Shown: positions 35,403 through 44,663, counted from the first letter of the stretch. The stretch is 64,000 nucleotides of DNA from Candidatus Aalborgicola bjergmarkensis (GCA_016708725.1 JADJFE010000030.1:310001-374000), one strand, 5' to 3'. The notes: a model not told the origin generated them from the sequence alone. Program-made: numbers and translations.

Positions 35403-36019
35403 AACTCTACATTTCTCCAGGTGCCCCCAATCCCCGGCGGGTCATGATGTTTATGGTGGAGAAAAATATAAGCGGTATTGATCTGATCAGTGTTGATCTG
35501 AATGCCATGGAGCACAAGAGCGAAGCCTACCGCACCATCAGTCCGCTGGCCAAGGTGCCGGCTCTGGTACTCGATGATGAGCGTGTATTGACCGAAACGC
35601 GCGCCATCTGCACCTGGCTCGAAGGCCAGTACCCTGAGCCCAATCTGATGGGTGTGGACTATGAAGAACGCGCGTTCATCGAAATGGCCGACCGGCGTGC
35701 CGAGTTGTACATGTTGGCGGGCATTGCCAACAGTGTGCGTCACACCCATCCGGGCCTTGCCGTGCTGGAGCAGCCGCAGTTCCCGGATTTCGGTCACTCG
35801 CAGGCGCAGAAGGTACGTGAAGTGATGGCCTGGTTTGACCACGTACTGGAACGCCAGCCCTGGATTGCCGGGCAACGTTTCAGCATTGCTGACATCACGG
35901 CCTTTTGTGCCATCGAATTTTCCAAGTTGATGAAATTCAACGCTGGCAGGGAAGGCATGCCGGCACTGCAAGCCTGGCGCGACCGTATCGCCGAACGCCA
36001 CAGCGCCAAGCTCAGGTAG
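35399..36019 (+). CDS. glutathione S-transferase family protein
   Basis: A 206-residue GST (MKLYISPGAPNPRRVMMFMVEK; PLAKVPALVLDDERVLTETRAI; WIAGQRFSIADITAFCAIEF). It is paired and translationally coupled with the preceding GST. The two are different subfamilies, not recent duplicates. Its 3' end overlaps the convergent fur gene by 8 bp. Confidence 0.9.
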   Translation: MKLYISPGAPNPRRVMMFMVEKNISGIDLISVDLNAMEHKSEAYRTISPLAKVPALVLDDERVLTETRAICTWLEGQYPEPNLMGVDYEERAFIEMADRRAELYMLAGIANSVRHTHPGLAVLEQPQFPDFGHSQAQKVREVMAWFDHVLERQPWIAGQRFSIADITAFCAIEFSKLMKFNAGREGMPALQAWRDRIAERHSAKLR

Positions 36020-36470
36020 CGCGCACGTCCCCATTTCCCTTTGCAGTTTGACGATTGGGGCAACTCTCTTTGGTGCAACTGGCATACAGGCTCATGGCAT
36101 GGTCCACAATGGCAAAGCCCCTTGCCTTGGCTACGGTGTGTTGCTGTTTTTCAATTTTCTCATCGTAAAACTCTTCGACCTTGCCGCAATCCAGACAAAT
36201 CAGATGGTCGTGGTGTTTTCCCTCATCCAGTTCGAAAACAGCTTTCCCGCTCTCGAAATGGCTGCGACACAGGATGCCTGCTTGCTCGAACTGGGTCAGT
36301 ACCCGGTAGACCGTGGCCAGTCCGACATCGGCGCCATCCTGGATGAGCAGGCGAAACACATCTTCTGCCGTCATGTGCCGTTGTCGGTGGCTCTGGAACA
36401 CTTCCAGTATTTTCAGACGCGGGGCGGTTGCCTTGAGTCCGGTGCTTTTCAGTTCGTCGATATTGGTCAT
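36012..36470 (-). CDS. fur: ferric uptake regulator
   Basis: A 152-residue Fur repressor. The winged helix (GLKATAPRLKILEVFQSH, GLATVYRVLTQFEQAGIL) is followed by metal-binding HHDHLICLDCGKVEEF and a second Cys pair (CTKESCPNR). With Fe(II) it represses iron uptake genes. It is divergent from bamE, an arrangement conserved in betaproteobacteria. Confidence 0.96.
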   Translation of the reverse strand: MTNIDELKSTGLKATAPRLKILEVFQSHRQRHMTAEDVFRLLIQDGADVGLATVYRVLTQFEQAGILCRSHFESGKAVFELDEGKHHDHLICLDCGKVEEFYDEKIEKQQHTVAKARGFAIVDHAMSLYASCTKESCPNRQTAKGNGDVRAT

Positions 36471-36550
36471 GGGTTTGTCAGCTTAGGAACATAGCGGGCG
36501 GTAAAACCGCAACCGCTACAATCCTGCCATCATATCTCGCACTGCCATTC

Positions 36551-37081
36551 ATGTCCGACACTCACTGCCGTGGTTTTATTTTGAGCTGGGTCGCTTGCAT
36601 TGCTGCGGGGCTGAGCGCTTGTAGCAGCTTTGACGCAGCCAGCAAGCGGGTGGTGACCATTGTTTCTCCGTACCGCAGTGATGTCGTGCAGGGCAATGTG
36701 GTGACACGTGAACAATTGGCTTTGCTGCAGCCTGGCATGCCGCGCGCCCAGGTGCGCGATATTCTGGGTACTGCGTTGCTGACAAGCGTTTTCCATGCGA
36801 ATCGCTGGGACTATGTGTTCACGCTCAACCAGCAGGGGTTGCCGCCGCAATTGCGGATGGTCTCGCTATTTTTTACCGGTGATGTGCTGGACCGCATCGA
36901 AGCTGGTTCCGTGCCTAGCGAAGCGGAGTTTGTTTCCACGCTTAAATCCAAGCGTCCGTCCAGTGACATTCCGGTACTGGAAGCTTCCGAAGAAATGCTG
37001 AAGAAATTTCCCGCTCCTTCGAAGCGCGCGCCATTGCCCATTCCATCCACGCCTGTCGAATATCCTCCCCTTGAGCCTTAG
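36551..37081 (+). CDS. bamE: outer membrane protein assembly factor BamE (OmlA)
   Basis: A 176-residue lipoprotein of the BAM complex. The signal peptide ends in the lipobox LSACSS, then YRSDVVQGNVVTREQLALLQPGMPRAQVRDILGTALLTSVFHANRWDYVF is the SmpA/OmlA core. A low-complexity proline-rich tail follows. The gene lies between fur and dapB. Confidence 0.95.
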   Translation: MSDTHCRGFILSWVACIAAGLSACSSFDAASKRVVTIVSPYRSDVVQGNVVTREQLALLQPGMPRAQVRDILGTALLTSVFHANRWDYVFTLNQQGLPPQLRMVSLFFTGDVLDRIEAGSVPSEAEFVSTLKSKRPSSDIPVLEASEEMLKKFPAPSKRAPLPIPSTPVEYPPLEP

Positions 37082-37126
37082 CTTCTTTACAGCTTCTTTT
37101 CAGCCTCTCTATAGGACCGCTCCAAG

Positions 37127-37930
37127 ATGACTTATTCCATTGCCGTAGCAGGTGCATCGGGCCGCATGGGTCAGATGCTTATTGATGCTGTCCGCTTGGC
37201 ACCCGATTGCAAACTCATGGGAGCACTCGATATTGCCAGCAGCCCGGCACTCGGCTGTGATGCTGGTGCATTCGCGGGCCAGTCCACTGGTGTGTCCATT
37301 ACCGCTGATGTGCGCGCGGGGCTGCAGTCCTGCTCTGCGTTGATCGACTTTACCCGGCCGGAGGGTACGCTGCACCACCTTGCCGTATGTCGGGAGCTTG
37401 GTGTGGCTGCCGTCATCGGAACCACGGGTTTTACCGCTGCACAAAAGGCAGAAATTACCGCCGCTGCGCAAGACATCCCGATTGTCCTGGCGCCCAACAT
37501 GAGTGTGGGCGTCAATGTGACATTGAAGCTGCTGGAAATGGCGGCCCAGGCGCTTGCCACGGGTTATGACATCGAAATCATTGAAGCACACCATCGCCAC
37601 AAGGTCGATGCGCCATCGGGAACCGCTCTGAAAATGGGAGAAGTCATTGCGAGCGCCCTGGGCCGCGACCTGAAAGACTGCGCGGTTTATGCCCGTGAAG
37701 GCGTGACCGGTGAGCGCGACCCCTCCTCCATAGGGTTTGCCACCATTCGTGGTGGGGATATCGTGGGTGACCATACGGTATTGTTTGCCGGGACCGGCGA
37801 GCGCATCGAGATCAGCCATAAATCCTCCAGCCGCGCCACCTATGCCCAGGGTAGCTTGCGTGCCGTGCGTTTTCTGGCGAATAAGAAAACCGGGTTGTTT
37901 GATATGTTCGACGTTCTTGGACTGCGGTAA
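37127..37930 (+). CDS. dapB: 4-hydroxy-tetrahydrodipicolinate reductase
   Basis: A 267-residue enzyme of lysine and diaminopimelate synthesis. The dinucleotide-binding GASGRMGQML, the GTTGF segment and the catalytic EAHHRHKVDAPSGTALKMGE are present. It ends 3 bp before the ExbB/TolQ-like gene, so it is in one transcription unit with it. Confidence 0.96.
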   Translation: MTYSIAVAGASGRMGQMLIDAVRLAPDCKLMGALDIASSPALGCDAGAFAGQSTGVSITADVRAGLQSCSALIDFTRPEGTLHHLAVCRELGVAAVIGTTGFTAAQKAEITAAAQDIPIVLAPNMSVGVNVTLKLLEMAAQALATGYDIEIIEAHHRHKVDAPSGTALKMGEVIASALGRDLKDCAVYAREGVTGERDPSSIGFATIRGGDIVGDHTVLFAGTGERIEISHKSSSRATYAQGSLRAVRFLANKKTGLFDMFDVLGLR

Positions 37931-37933
37931 GCG

Positions 37934-38593
37934 GTGAGCGCGCTTGATCTGTTGCTGCGTGGTGATGCGCTCAGTCGCAGCGTGGCTCTGGTGTTGCTGC
38001 TGATGTCGGTGGGGAGCTGGATCGTGATTCTTTGGAAGGCCTGGCTGGTGCTGCGTGCGCACAAGGATGTGGCGCGTAGCGTGGCCGCCTTTTGGCAAGC
38101 GCCCTCGCTGGAGCAGGGTTTGCAGCGTCTGCAGGCATTTGATCGAGAAGACTTGGTGCGCCCCCTGGTGCAGGCCACGCAGACGGACACGCTGGGCACC
38201 CTGGCCGGCGCTGGCGACAAGTCGCAACAGTTGACGCGCTTGCTGCGCGATGCCTTGCATGCCGTGTTAATCAAATTGCAGGCTGGGCAGGTATTGCTGG
38301 CCACCGTTGGCGCAACGGCCCCTTTTGTTGGGTTGCTGGGTACGGTGTGGGGCATCTACCATGCCTTGATCAGTCTTTCGGGTGTTGCCCAGGTCAGCAT
38401 CGACAAGGTGGCTGCACCCGTGGGCGAAGCGCTTATCATGACCGCCATTGGCCTGGCGGTGGCGATTCCGGCCGTGCTGGGCTACAACGTGCTGGGTCGT
38501 TATATCGGACGCATCGAAGCCGATCTCGAAGGCTTTGCCCGCGACCTGCGCGAATTGCTGTTGACGCATGGTGAAAGCCGCCCGCTGCCTTAA
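37934..38593 (+). CDS. MotA/TolQ/ExbB proton channel family protein
   Basis: A 219-residue inner-membrane protein with three helices: SVALVLLLMSVGSWIVILWK, LATVGATAPFVGLLGTVWGI and LIMTAIGLAVAIPAVLGYNV. GLLGTVWGI and the A-I-P motif are the channel signature. It starts with GTG 37934. With the ExbD-like neighbour it powers a TonB or Tol system. No tonB, tolA or tolB gene is next to it, so ExbB versus TolQ is undecided. Confidence 0.9.
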   Translation: MSALDLLLRGDALSRSVALVLLLMSVGSWIVILWKAWLVLRAHKDVARSVAAFWQAPSLEQGLQRLQAFDREDLVRPLVQATQTDTLGTLAGAGDKSQQLTRLLRDALHAVLIKLQAGQVLLATVGATAPFVGLLGTVWGIYHALISLSGVAQVSIDKVAAPVGEALIMTAIGLAVAIPAVLGYNVLGRYIGRIEADLEGFARDLRELLLTHGESRPLP

Positions 38594-38608
38594 GTCACCC
38601 TGAACCCC

Positions 38609-39040
38609 ATGTCTTTTGGCCGACTCGAACGCACACCTGGTCCGCAGCCGATGAGCGAGATCAACATGACGCCGCTGGTTGATGTCATGCTGGTGCTGGT
38701 GGTGATTTTCATCATCACGGCGCCGCTGCTGGTGGGCAGCATACAAGTGGACCTGCCCAAGGCGCAAAGCGCAGCACCTCCCCGGACGGCACCGTTTGTC
38801 GCACTCATTCTCGACAAAACAGGGCAGGTCTATGTCGATGAGCAACCCGTGGAGCAAGCCGCTTTGCTGCGCGTTTTGCAAGACGCTGCACGTCAGGATT
38901 CCGAAACCGAAGTGCGCCTGCGCGCCGATGCCCATGTTCCTTATGGGCGGGTTGTGGAACTGATGGGGTGGGTCCACAAGGCCGGGTTGTCGCGCATTGG
39001 TTTTGTCACCGAACCGCTTCGTCAAAATACAGCAAAATAA
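38609..39040 (+). CDS. ExbD/TolR family biopolymer transport protein
   Basis: A 143-residue protein with one helix carrying the essential aspartate (EINMTPLVDVMLVLVVIFIITAPLL) and a periplasmic domain. The proton-conducting Asp lies in PLVDVML. It follows the ExbB/TolQ gene by 15 bp and ends the dapB-linked cluster. Confidence 0.92.
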   Translation: MSFGRLERTPGPQPMSEINMTPLVDVMLVLVVIFIITAPLLVGSIQVDLPKAQSAAPPRTAPFVALILDKTGQVYVDEQPVEQAALLRVLQDAARQDSETEVRLRADAHVPYGRVVELMGWVHKAGLSRIGFVTEPLRQNTAK

Positions 39041-39044
39041 CCAT

Positions 39045-39090
39045 CCAACCCTCATGGTACGTGCGTAGAAAGCTATAAAATAAATAGCAT
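39045..39090 (+). repeat. direct repeat flanking vapBC, left copy
   Basis: CCAACCCTCATGGTACGTGCG followed by a GCTATAAAATAAATAGC half-element. The right copy is at 39991-40038. Together they bracket vapBC. The second half of this repeat resembles the left half of the dispersed 48-bp repeat. Confidence 0.6.
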
Positions 39091-39155
39091 ATGGTGTGTT
39101 TTGCGGAGAAAAAATCAAGCTGATCGCGGCGATGCGGCTAGTTGTACGGCCATTT

Positions 39156-39560
39156 TTATGCATCTGTCCAGTCTTCTACAGTCAGTTCAGGGACGTGCAA
39201 GAAGGCTTTATCGCTACCCACCAGGATTGCTCTGGTGTTCAACGCATGTGCTGCAATTTGTGTATCAAGCGGTGCCAATGGCGTACCGTTGCTTTGAAGT
39301 TGGGCGCGTAGTGTGCCGTAGGTTTGCGCCACGGCGTTGTCCCAGGGGAGTACTTCCACGCGGCGCAGGAACTCATGCACTGCCGCTTTCAGCGTGGCTG
39401 CTTGTTGACGTTTGGCAAGGCCAAAGGCCAGTTCGCCAGCCGTGATGGCCGAGATGCAAACCGTGTGCATGGGCACCGCCAGCAAGCGTTGTGTGACTTG
39501 CGGGTGGCGCTTGATCAGGTGGCTGACGGTGTTGGTGTCGAGCAGGTAAAGCGTTGCCAT
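39156..39560 (-). CDS. vapC: VapC-type PIN-domain toxin
   Basis: A 134-residue PIN-domain RNase. The acidic metal-binding residues lie in LLDTNTVSHLI, ITAGELAFGL and LDTQIAAHAL, with the further GSDKAF region. VapC toxins cleave tRNA or rRNA. It follows vapB by 8 bp. Confidence 0.92.
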   Translation of the reverse strand: MATLYLLDTNTVSHLIKRHPQVTQRLLAVPMHTVCISAITAGELAFGLAKRQQAATLKAAVHEFLRRVEVLPWDNAVAQTYGTLRAQLQSNGTPLAPLDTQIAAHALNTRAILVGSDKAFLHVPELTVEDWTDA

Positions 39561-39568
39561 TTTTTGCT

Positions 39569-39853
39569 TCAGTGGCCGAATGGGTTCGGTACCGATGCAA
39601 AAGGGTCGCGCTCGTTGGTGTCTGCGTGGCCTTGCGACAACCGCTCGGTGGCGTCCAAAAAGTCATCGGGCACCTGGGCGCTTTGTGCTGCGGCCAGAAA
39701 GCCATCCCAATCCTCGGGCCGACGCGACAGGATGACATCACCTGTGTCCGGGTCTTTACGGATGAAAACTTCGTCGGTGTCAAAACGGTACGCGGCAGGC
39801 AAGCGCACAGCCTGGCTGCGGCCATTGGCGAATAATTTGGCGGTTTGAGACAT
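39569..39853 (-). CDS. vapB: VapB-type antitoxin (AbrB-like)
   Basis: A 94-residue antitoxin with the swapped-hairpin AbrB segment (KLFANGRSQAVRLPAAYRF) and an acidic/aromatic tail (PEDWDGFLAAAQ). A GAGAGG lies eight bases upstream of ATG 39853. An imperfect palindrome ATAC-CGAA-GTAT at 39880-39891 upstream of the start is a possible operator. Confidence 0.9.
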   Translation of the reverse strand: MSQTAKLFANGRSQAVRLPAAYRFDTDEVFIRKDPDTGDVILSRRPEDWDGFLAAAQSAQVPDDFLDATERLSQGHADTNERDPFASVPNPFGH

Positions 39854-39990
39854 ACTGGGCCTCTCAATAAACATGGTAGATACCGAAGTATATGCCATTG
39901 CGTGTGCTGTGCGATAGAGAGTCGGCACAAGCCTGCAAAACGCAGGCATGGCAGTGCATAAAAAGGGCTGAAAAATAGTGAAATACCGCT

Positions 39991-40038
39991 CCAATCCTCA
40001 TGGAACGTGCGCAATCAGCTATAAATAAAATAGTGCAT
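39991..40038 (+). repeat. direct repeat flanking vapBC, right copy
   Basis: CCAATCCTCATGGAACGTGCG followed by GCTATAAATAAAATAG. It is about 80 percent identical by eye to 39045-39090 in the same orientation. Confidence 0.6.
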
Positions 40039-40104
40039 GCCATGCAAGTCAACATGCTTCGAGCATATTGGTCAACGCGCCATCAGATTTGGGATATGGT
40101 CAAT

Positions 40105-40895
40105 CTACAACCCCAGAATGGAACGTGCCTGCGCTTGCGGAATACCATTTGCCACCATCTTGTTCAATGCATCTTGCAAGCCTTTTTGCTCTCCACGTAG
40201 CTCTGCCGCCTGAATGAGCGTGCGTTCATCGTGCAGTGCGCGTTCGCGCACCAGCGCACGGGCCTGGGTTTCGGCATCGGCGCTGAGGTCTTTGAGCATG
40301 TTCAGTGCTTGTTGCACCGGGGGATAGGACAACTGACTCATGGCGGACTCTCGCTCCAGTGTTCAAAAAGCCACCCAGGCAGCAGCTTTGCGCACAGGTG
40401 CTGTGCAGCCGGTCGGCTTTGCCGAGTTCGATGATATTCAATTCTAATTCTGAGCCCAGTTTGGTCGTTGGCTGCCAGCGGTCGCGCATCTCAAAACACC
40501 AGTGCGCCTGGTTGAGCTGATGCGGTTCGTCAAACAGATCAAAATCCAGCAGGTGGATGCCAATGACCGGCTTGAACTCGGCGTAACCTCGCCGCTGGCG
40601 ATCTGTTTGGTCACTGCGCTGGCCAGGTAGTAGGTGCTGCGGGCGCTCCAGGGGCAAAGCGTTTGACCGCATTTCGACATTGATGCGCCGCCCATGGCGG
40701 TCTTTGGTCAAAATGTCGAGCACGATGAATTTGCCCACCAGGTCTTCGGGGTCAATGCGCGGATTGAGGACTTCAATCACCTCCAGCGGTTCGTCCTCGC
40801 TGCGCACGGCATTGATCAGCGCCGTCAGCAGGTGGGGTGCAACTGCAAACAGGCGTTTGAAAACATAATCGTTTTTGGGATCAAGCAGGCGCATG
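40105..40895 (-). pseudogene. Rpn family nuclease/putative transposase, frameshifted copy
   Basis: This copy starts MRLLDPKNDYVFKRLFAVAP like its neighbour. It loses frame after INVEM (about 40655), regains it near RGYAEFKPV (about 40590), and is shifted again near 40385 before the C-terminal MSQLSYPPVQQALN segment. Several homopolymer runs are one or two bases shorter than in the intact copy. It cannot make the full protein. A downstream fragment from 40341 to 40105 may still be translated. Confidence 0.85.
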
Positions 40896-40974
40896 GTGAT
40901 CGTTGGGGGATAACGTGATGGTACGCAGTCTCCAATGGAGTGTAGCAACCTGTCTGCCGATCCCATTCGTCAAT

Positions 40975-41796
40975 CTACAACCCCAGAATGGAACGTGCCT
41001 GCGCTTGCGGAATGCCATTTGCCACCATCTTATTCAATGCATCTTGCAAGCCTTCTTGCAAGCCTTCTTGCTTGCCACGTAGCTCTCCACGTAGCTCTGC
41101 CGCTTGAATAAGCGTGCGTTCATCGTGCAGTGCGCGTTCGCGCACCAGCGCACGGGCCTGGGTTTCGGCATCGGCGCTGAGGTCTTTGAGCATGTTCAGT
41201 GCTTGTTGCACCGGGGGATAGGACAACTGACTCATGGCGGACTCCTCGCTCCAGTGTTCAAAAAAAGCCACCCAGGCAGCCAGGCTTTGCGCACAGGCGC
41301 TGTGCAGCCGGTCGGCTTTGCCGAGTTCGATGATATTCAATTCTAATTCTGGACCCAGTTTGGTCGTTGGCTGCCAGCGGTCGCGCATCTCAAAACACCA
41401 GTGCGCCTGGTTGAGCTGATGCGGTTCGTCAAACAGATCAAAATCCAGCAGGTGGATGCCAATGACCGGCTTGAGCTCGGCGTAACCCTCGCCGCTGGCG
41501 ATCTGTTTGGTCAGTGCGCTGGCCAGGTAGTAGGTGCTGCGGGCGCTCCAGGGGGCAAAGCGTTTGACCTGCATTTCGACATTGATGAGCCGCCCATGGC
41601 GGTCTTTGGTCAAAATGTCGAGCACGATGAATTTGCCCACCAGGTCTTCGGGGTCAATGCGCGGATTGAGGACTTCAATCACCTCCAGCGGTTCGTCCTC
41701 GCTGCGCACGGCATTGATCAGCGCCGTCAGCAGGTGGGGTGCAACTGCAAACAGGCGTTTGAAAACATAATCGTTTTTGGGGTCGAGCAGGTGCAT
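40975..41796 (-). CDS. Rpn family recombination-promoting nuclease/putative transposase (PDDEXK)
   Basis: A 273-residue intact protein. The N-terminal PD-(D/E)XK nuclease-like domain holds the LDPKNDYVFKRLF start, FIVLDILTKDRHGRLINVEMQV (D...ExQ core) and YYLASALTKQI. A short charged C-terminus contains GKQEGLQEGLQDAL repeats. E. coli RpnA-type proteins nick DNA and promote RecA-independent recombination. The ATG at 41796 matches the family start; an extension to 41949 would overlap the leuS region. Confidence 0.85.
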   Translation of the reverse strand: MHLLDPKNDYVFKRLFAVAPHLLTALINAVRSEDEPLEVIEVLNPRIDPEDLVGKFIVLDILTKDRHGRLINVEMQVKRFAPWSARSTYYLASALTKQIASGEGYAELKPVIGIHLLDFDLFDEPHQLNQAHWCFEMRDRWQPTTKLGPELELNIIELGKADRLHSACAQSLAAWVAFFEHWSEESAMSQLSYPPVQQALNMLKDLSADAETQARALVRERALHDERTLIQAAELRGELRGKQEGLQEGLQDALNKMVANGIPQAQARSILGL

Positions 41797-41951
41797 GGTG
41801 ATCGTTGGGGGATAACGTGATGGTACGCAGTCTCCAATATAGTGTAGCAAGCGGTTGGCTGGCGTGGCGGACGCGCTGAACTTCGCGGATGGTGTCCCGA
41901 TTCGCACCACGCCTACAATCGCGCACTCCATCCGATTCACCCATGTCACCC

Positions 41952-44663
41952 ATGCACGACAAATACCAGCACCAGGACATCGAACAAGCGGCGCAGAAAC
42001 ACTGGGCGCAGCCCTTGTGGAGTGGGCATGACGCCTACCGTGTAAGCGAAGACAGCGCCAGGGAGAAGTTCTACGCCTGCTCCATGTTGCCCTATCCCAG
42101 CGGCAAATTGCACATGGGCCATGTGCGTAACTACACCATCAACGACATGCTCACGCGCTACTTGCGCATGAACGGCTACAACGTGCTCATGCCCATGGGC
42201 TGGGATGCTTTTGGTTTACCTGCCGAGAACGCCGCGCTGAAAAACGGCGTGCCGCCAGCGCAGTGGACGTATGCCAACATTGCCCACATGAAAGGGCAAA
42301 TGCAGGCCATGGGCCTAGCCATCGACTGGAGCCGCGAGGTCGCAACCTGCGATTCGAGCTATTACAAATGGAACCAGTGGCTATTTTTGAAAATGCTGGG
42401 AAAAGGCATTGCCTACCGCAAAACCCAGGTCGTGAACTGGGATCCGGTGGACCAGACCGTGCTGGCCAACGAACAGGTCATTGACGGCAAGGGCTGGCGC
42501 ACGGGTGCAACGGTCGAAAAGCGCGAGATTCCCGGTTATTACCTGAAAATCACCGACTACGCGCAAGAGCTTCTGGAGCAGGTGCAAACCGGGCTACCCG
42601 GCTGGCCTGAGCGGGTGAAATTGATGCAGGAAAACTGGATTGGCAAAAGTGAAGGCGTGCGCTTTGCCTTTACGCACTACATCCGGGATGCGGCGGGTGC
42701 GCTGATTGGTGATGGCTATATGTATGTGTTCACCACGCGCGCTGACACCATCATGGGTGTGACTTTTTGCGCCGTGGCGCCCGAGCATCCGTTGGCGCAG
42801 CACGCGGCGCGCAGCAATGCGGCCTTGGCAGAATTCATCGCGGAGTGCAAAAAAGGCGGTGTCACTGAGGCCGAGTTGGCATTGCGCGAGAAGGTGGGTA
42901 TGCCTACAGGCTTGCAGGTGACGCACCCGCTCACTGGTCAGCCAGTGGATGTCTGGGTTGGGAACTATGTGCTCATGGGGTATGGCGACGGCGCGGTCAT
43001 GGGTGTGCCCGCGCACGATGAGCGTGATTTTGCCTTCGCCAAGAAATATGGCCTGGAGATTGCCGATGTGGTGCACATCGACGGCCAAAGCTACGATCCC
43101 GACCAGTGGCAGGACTGGTATGCCGACAAGCAGCGCGGTGTCACGGTCAATTCCGATGTGTTCAGCGGGCTGTCCTACCAGGAAGCGGTCGATGCCGTGG
43201 CCAAAGCGCTGCAAGCCCAGGGCTTGGGTGAGAAGAAAACCACCTGGCGTTTGCGTGACTGGGGCATCAGCCGCCAGCGTTACTGGGGTACACCGATTCC
43301 CATCATCCACTGCCCTGAGCATGGTGCGGTGCCGGTGCCAGAAAAAGATTTGCCCGTGGTACTGCCGCAGGACTGCGTGCCCGATGGCTCTGGCAACCCG
43401 CTGCACAAGCACGCGGGCTTTCACGCGGGTGTGACCTGCCCGGTGTGTGGCCAGTCGGCGCGGCGCGAGACCGATACCATGGACACCTTCGTCGATAGCT
43501 CCTGGTATTTCATGCGTTATTGCGACCCGGCCAATGCCGAGCAAATGGTGGCCGAGGGCGCGCGCTACTGGATGCCCATGGACCAGTACATCGGCGGCAT
43601 CGAGCACGCCATTTTGCACTTGCTCTACGCACGCTTCTGGACCAAGGTGATGCGCGATCTGGGGCTGGTGACGGTAGACGAGCCTTTCACCAAACTGCTG
43701 ACACAAGGCATGGTGCTCAACCACATTTATTCGCGCAAAGGCGAGAAGGGCGGCAAGGAATACTTCTGGCCCAGTGATGTGGAAAACGTCTGCGACAGCA
43801 CGGGCAAAATCACTGGCGCGCGGCTGGTGCGCGCTGTGGGGGCGCTGCCCGAGGGCACGATGATCGACTACGAGGGCGTGGGCACCATGTCCAAGTCCAA
43901 GAACAACGGTGTCGATCCGCAGGACTTGATCGAACGCTATGGCGCCGATACCGCGCGCCTGTACACCATGTTCACGGCACCACCCGAAGCCACGCTGGAG
44001 TGGAACGATGCCGCCGTAGAAGGCAGTTACCGTTTTTTGCGCCGGGTCTGGAACTTTGGTGTCAAATTAAACGCTATGGATATGGTAGCTGCTCCCGCGC
44101 ATTACACGGGCGCTACACGGATAAAAGACCTAAAAGATATAAAAGACATTCCTTTTGGCAAAGAGGCCAAGGCCTTGCGGCGCGAGTTGCATACGGTGCT
44201 CAAGCAGGTGAATTACGACTACCAGCGCATGCAGTACAACACCGTGGTCTCAGGCACCATGAAAATGCTCAATGCGCTGGAGGACTTCAAGGCTGGCATG
44301 GCCGGGGACGCGCCCATTGCGCTACGTGAAGGCTTTGGTATCCTGTTGCGCTGCCTGTATCCGGTTTCTCCCCATATCACGCACGCCCTGTGGAGTGAGC
44401 TGGGCTATGCGGTGCAGCTGGGTGACTTGCTGGATGCCCCCTGGCCACAGGTGGATGAGAGCGCCTTGCAGCAAGACGAGATCGAGCTGATGCTGCAGAT
44501 CAACGGCAAGCTGCGCGGCGCGGTGCTGGTTCCTGCCGATGCGTCCAAGGCGCAGATCGAAGCCCTGGCGGTGGACAACAAAACCGTGCTGCAGTTTGCA
44601 GCCGGTGCCCCCATCAAACGGGTGGTTGTGGTGCCTGGACGCTTGGTCAATGTGGTGCTCTAG
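41952..44663 (+). CDS. leuS: leucine--tRNA ligase
   Basis: A 903-residue class I synthetase with the HIGH-type motif PYPSGKLHMGHVRNY, an editing domain (about 220-410), and KMSKS as GTMSKSKNNGVDP. The start MHDKYQHQDIEQAAQKHW fits the family; ATG 41943 is three codons earlier. After the catalytic core it carries an unusual segment, AMDMVAAPAHYTGATR followed by IKDLKDIKDI, that corresponds to a dispersed 48-bp repeat. It is divergent from the Rpn gene and overlaps lptE. Confidence 0.96.
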   Translation: MHDKYQHQDIEQAAQKHWAQPLWSGHDAYRVSEDSAREKFYACSMLPYPSGKLHMGHVRNYTINDMLTRYLRMNGYNVLMPMGWDAFGLPAENAALKNGVPPAQWTYANIAHMKGQMQAMGLAIDWSREVATCDSSYYKWNQWLFLKMLGKGIAYRKTQVVNWDPVDQTVLANEQVIDGKGWRTGATVEKREIPGYYLKITDYAQELLEQVQTGLPGWPERVKLMQENWIGKSEGVRFAFTHYIRDAAGALIGDGYMYVFTTRADTIMGVTFCAVAPEHPLAQHAARSNAALAEFIAECKKGGVTEAELALREKVGMPTGLQVTHPLTGQPVDVWVGNYVLMGYGDGAVMGVPAHDERDFAFAKKYGLEIADVVHIDGQSYDPDQWQDWYADKQRGVTVNSDVFSGLSYQEAVDAVAKALQAQGLGEKKTTWRLRDWGISRQRYWGTPIPIIHCPEHGAVPVPEKDLPVVLPQDCVPDGSGNPLHKHAGFHAGVTCPVCGQSARRETDTMDTFVDSSWYFMRYCDPANAEQMVAEGARYWMPMDQYIGGIEHAILHLLYARFWTKVMRDLGLVTVDEPFTKLLTQGMVLNHIYSRKGEKGGKEYFWPSDVENVCDSTGKITGARLVRAVGALPEGTMIDYEGVGTMSKSKNNGVDPQDLIERYGADTARLYTMFTAPPEATLEWNDAAVEGSYRFLRRVWNFGVKLNAMDMVAAPAHYTGATRIKDLKDIKDIPFGKEAKALRRELHTVLKQVNYDYQRMQYNTVVSGTMKMLNALEDFKAGMAGDAPIALREGFGILLRCLYPVSPHITHALWSELGYAVQLGDLLDAPWPQVDESALQQDEIELMLQINGKLRGAVLVPADASKAQIEALAVDNKTVLQFAAGAPIKRVVVVPGRLVNVVL
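44073..44120 (+). repeat. dispersed 48-bp repeat, copy 3 (in frame inside leuS)
   Basis: GCTATGGATATGGTAGCTGC ... GGGCGCTACACGG, exactly 48 bp, so 16 codons. It matches the other copies over the whole length and keeps the leuS frame. Confidence 0.7.

Larger units (their letters stand above)
40099..41850. repeat. tandem duplication of Rpn gene, units 40099-40948 and 40969-41850
   Basis: Two direct copies of about 850 and 882 bp, including the promoter region (GGTACGCAGTCTCCAAT), lie 20 bp apart. Most differences are single-base deletions in the first unit plus a 24-bp shortening of a Gln/Glu-rich repeat region. The copies are nearly identical otherwise, so the duplication is recent. Confidence 0.9.
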
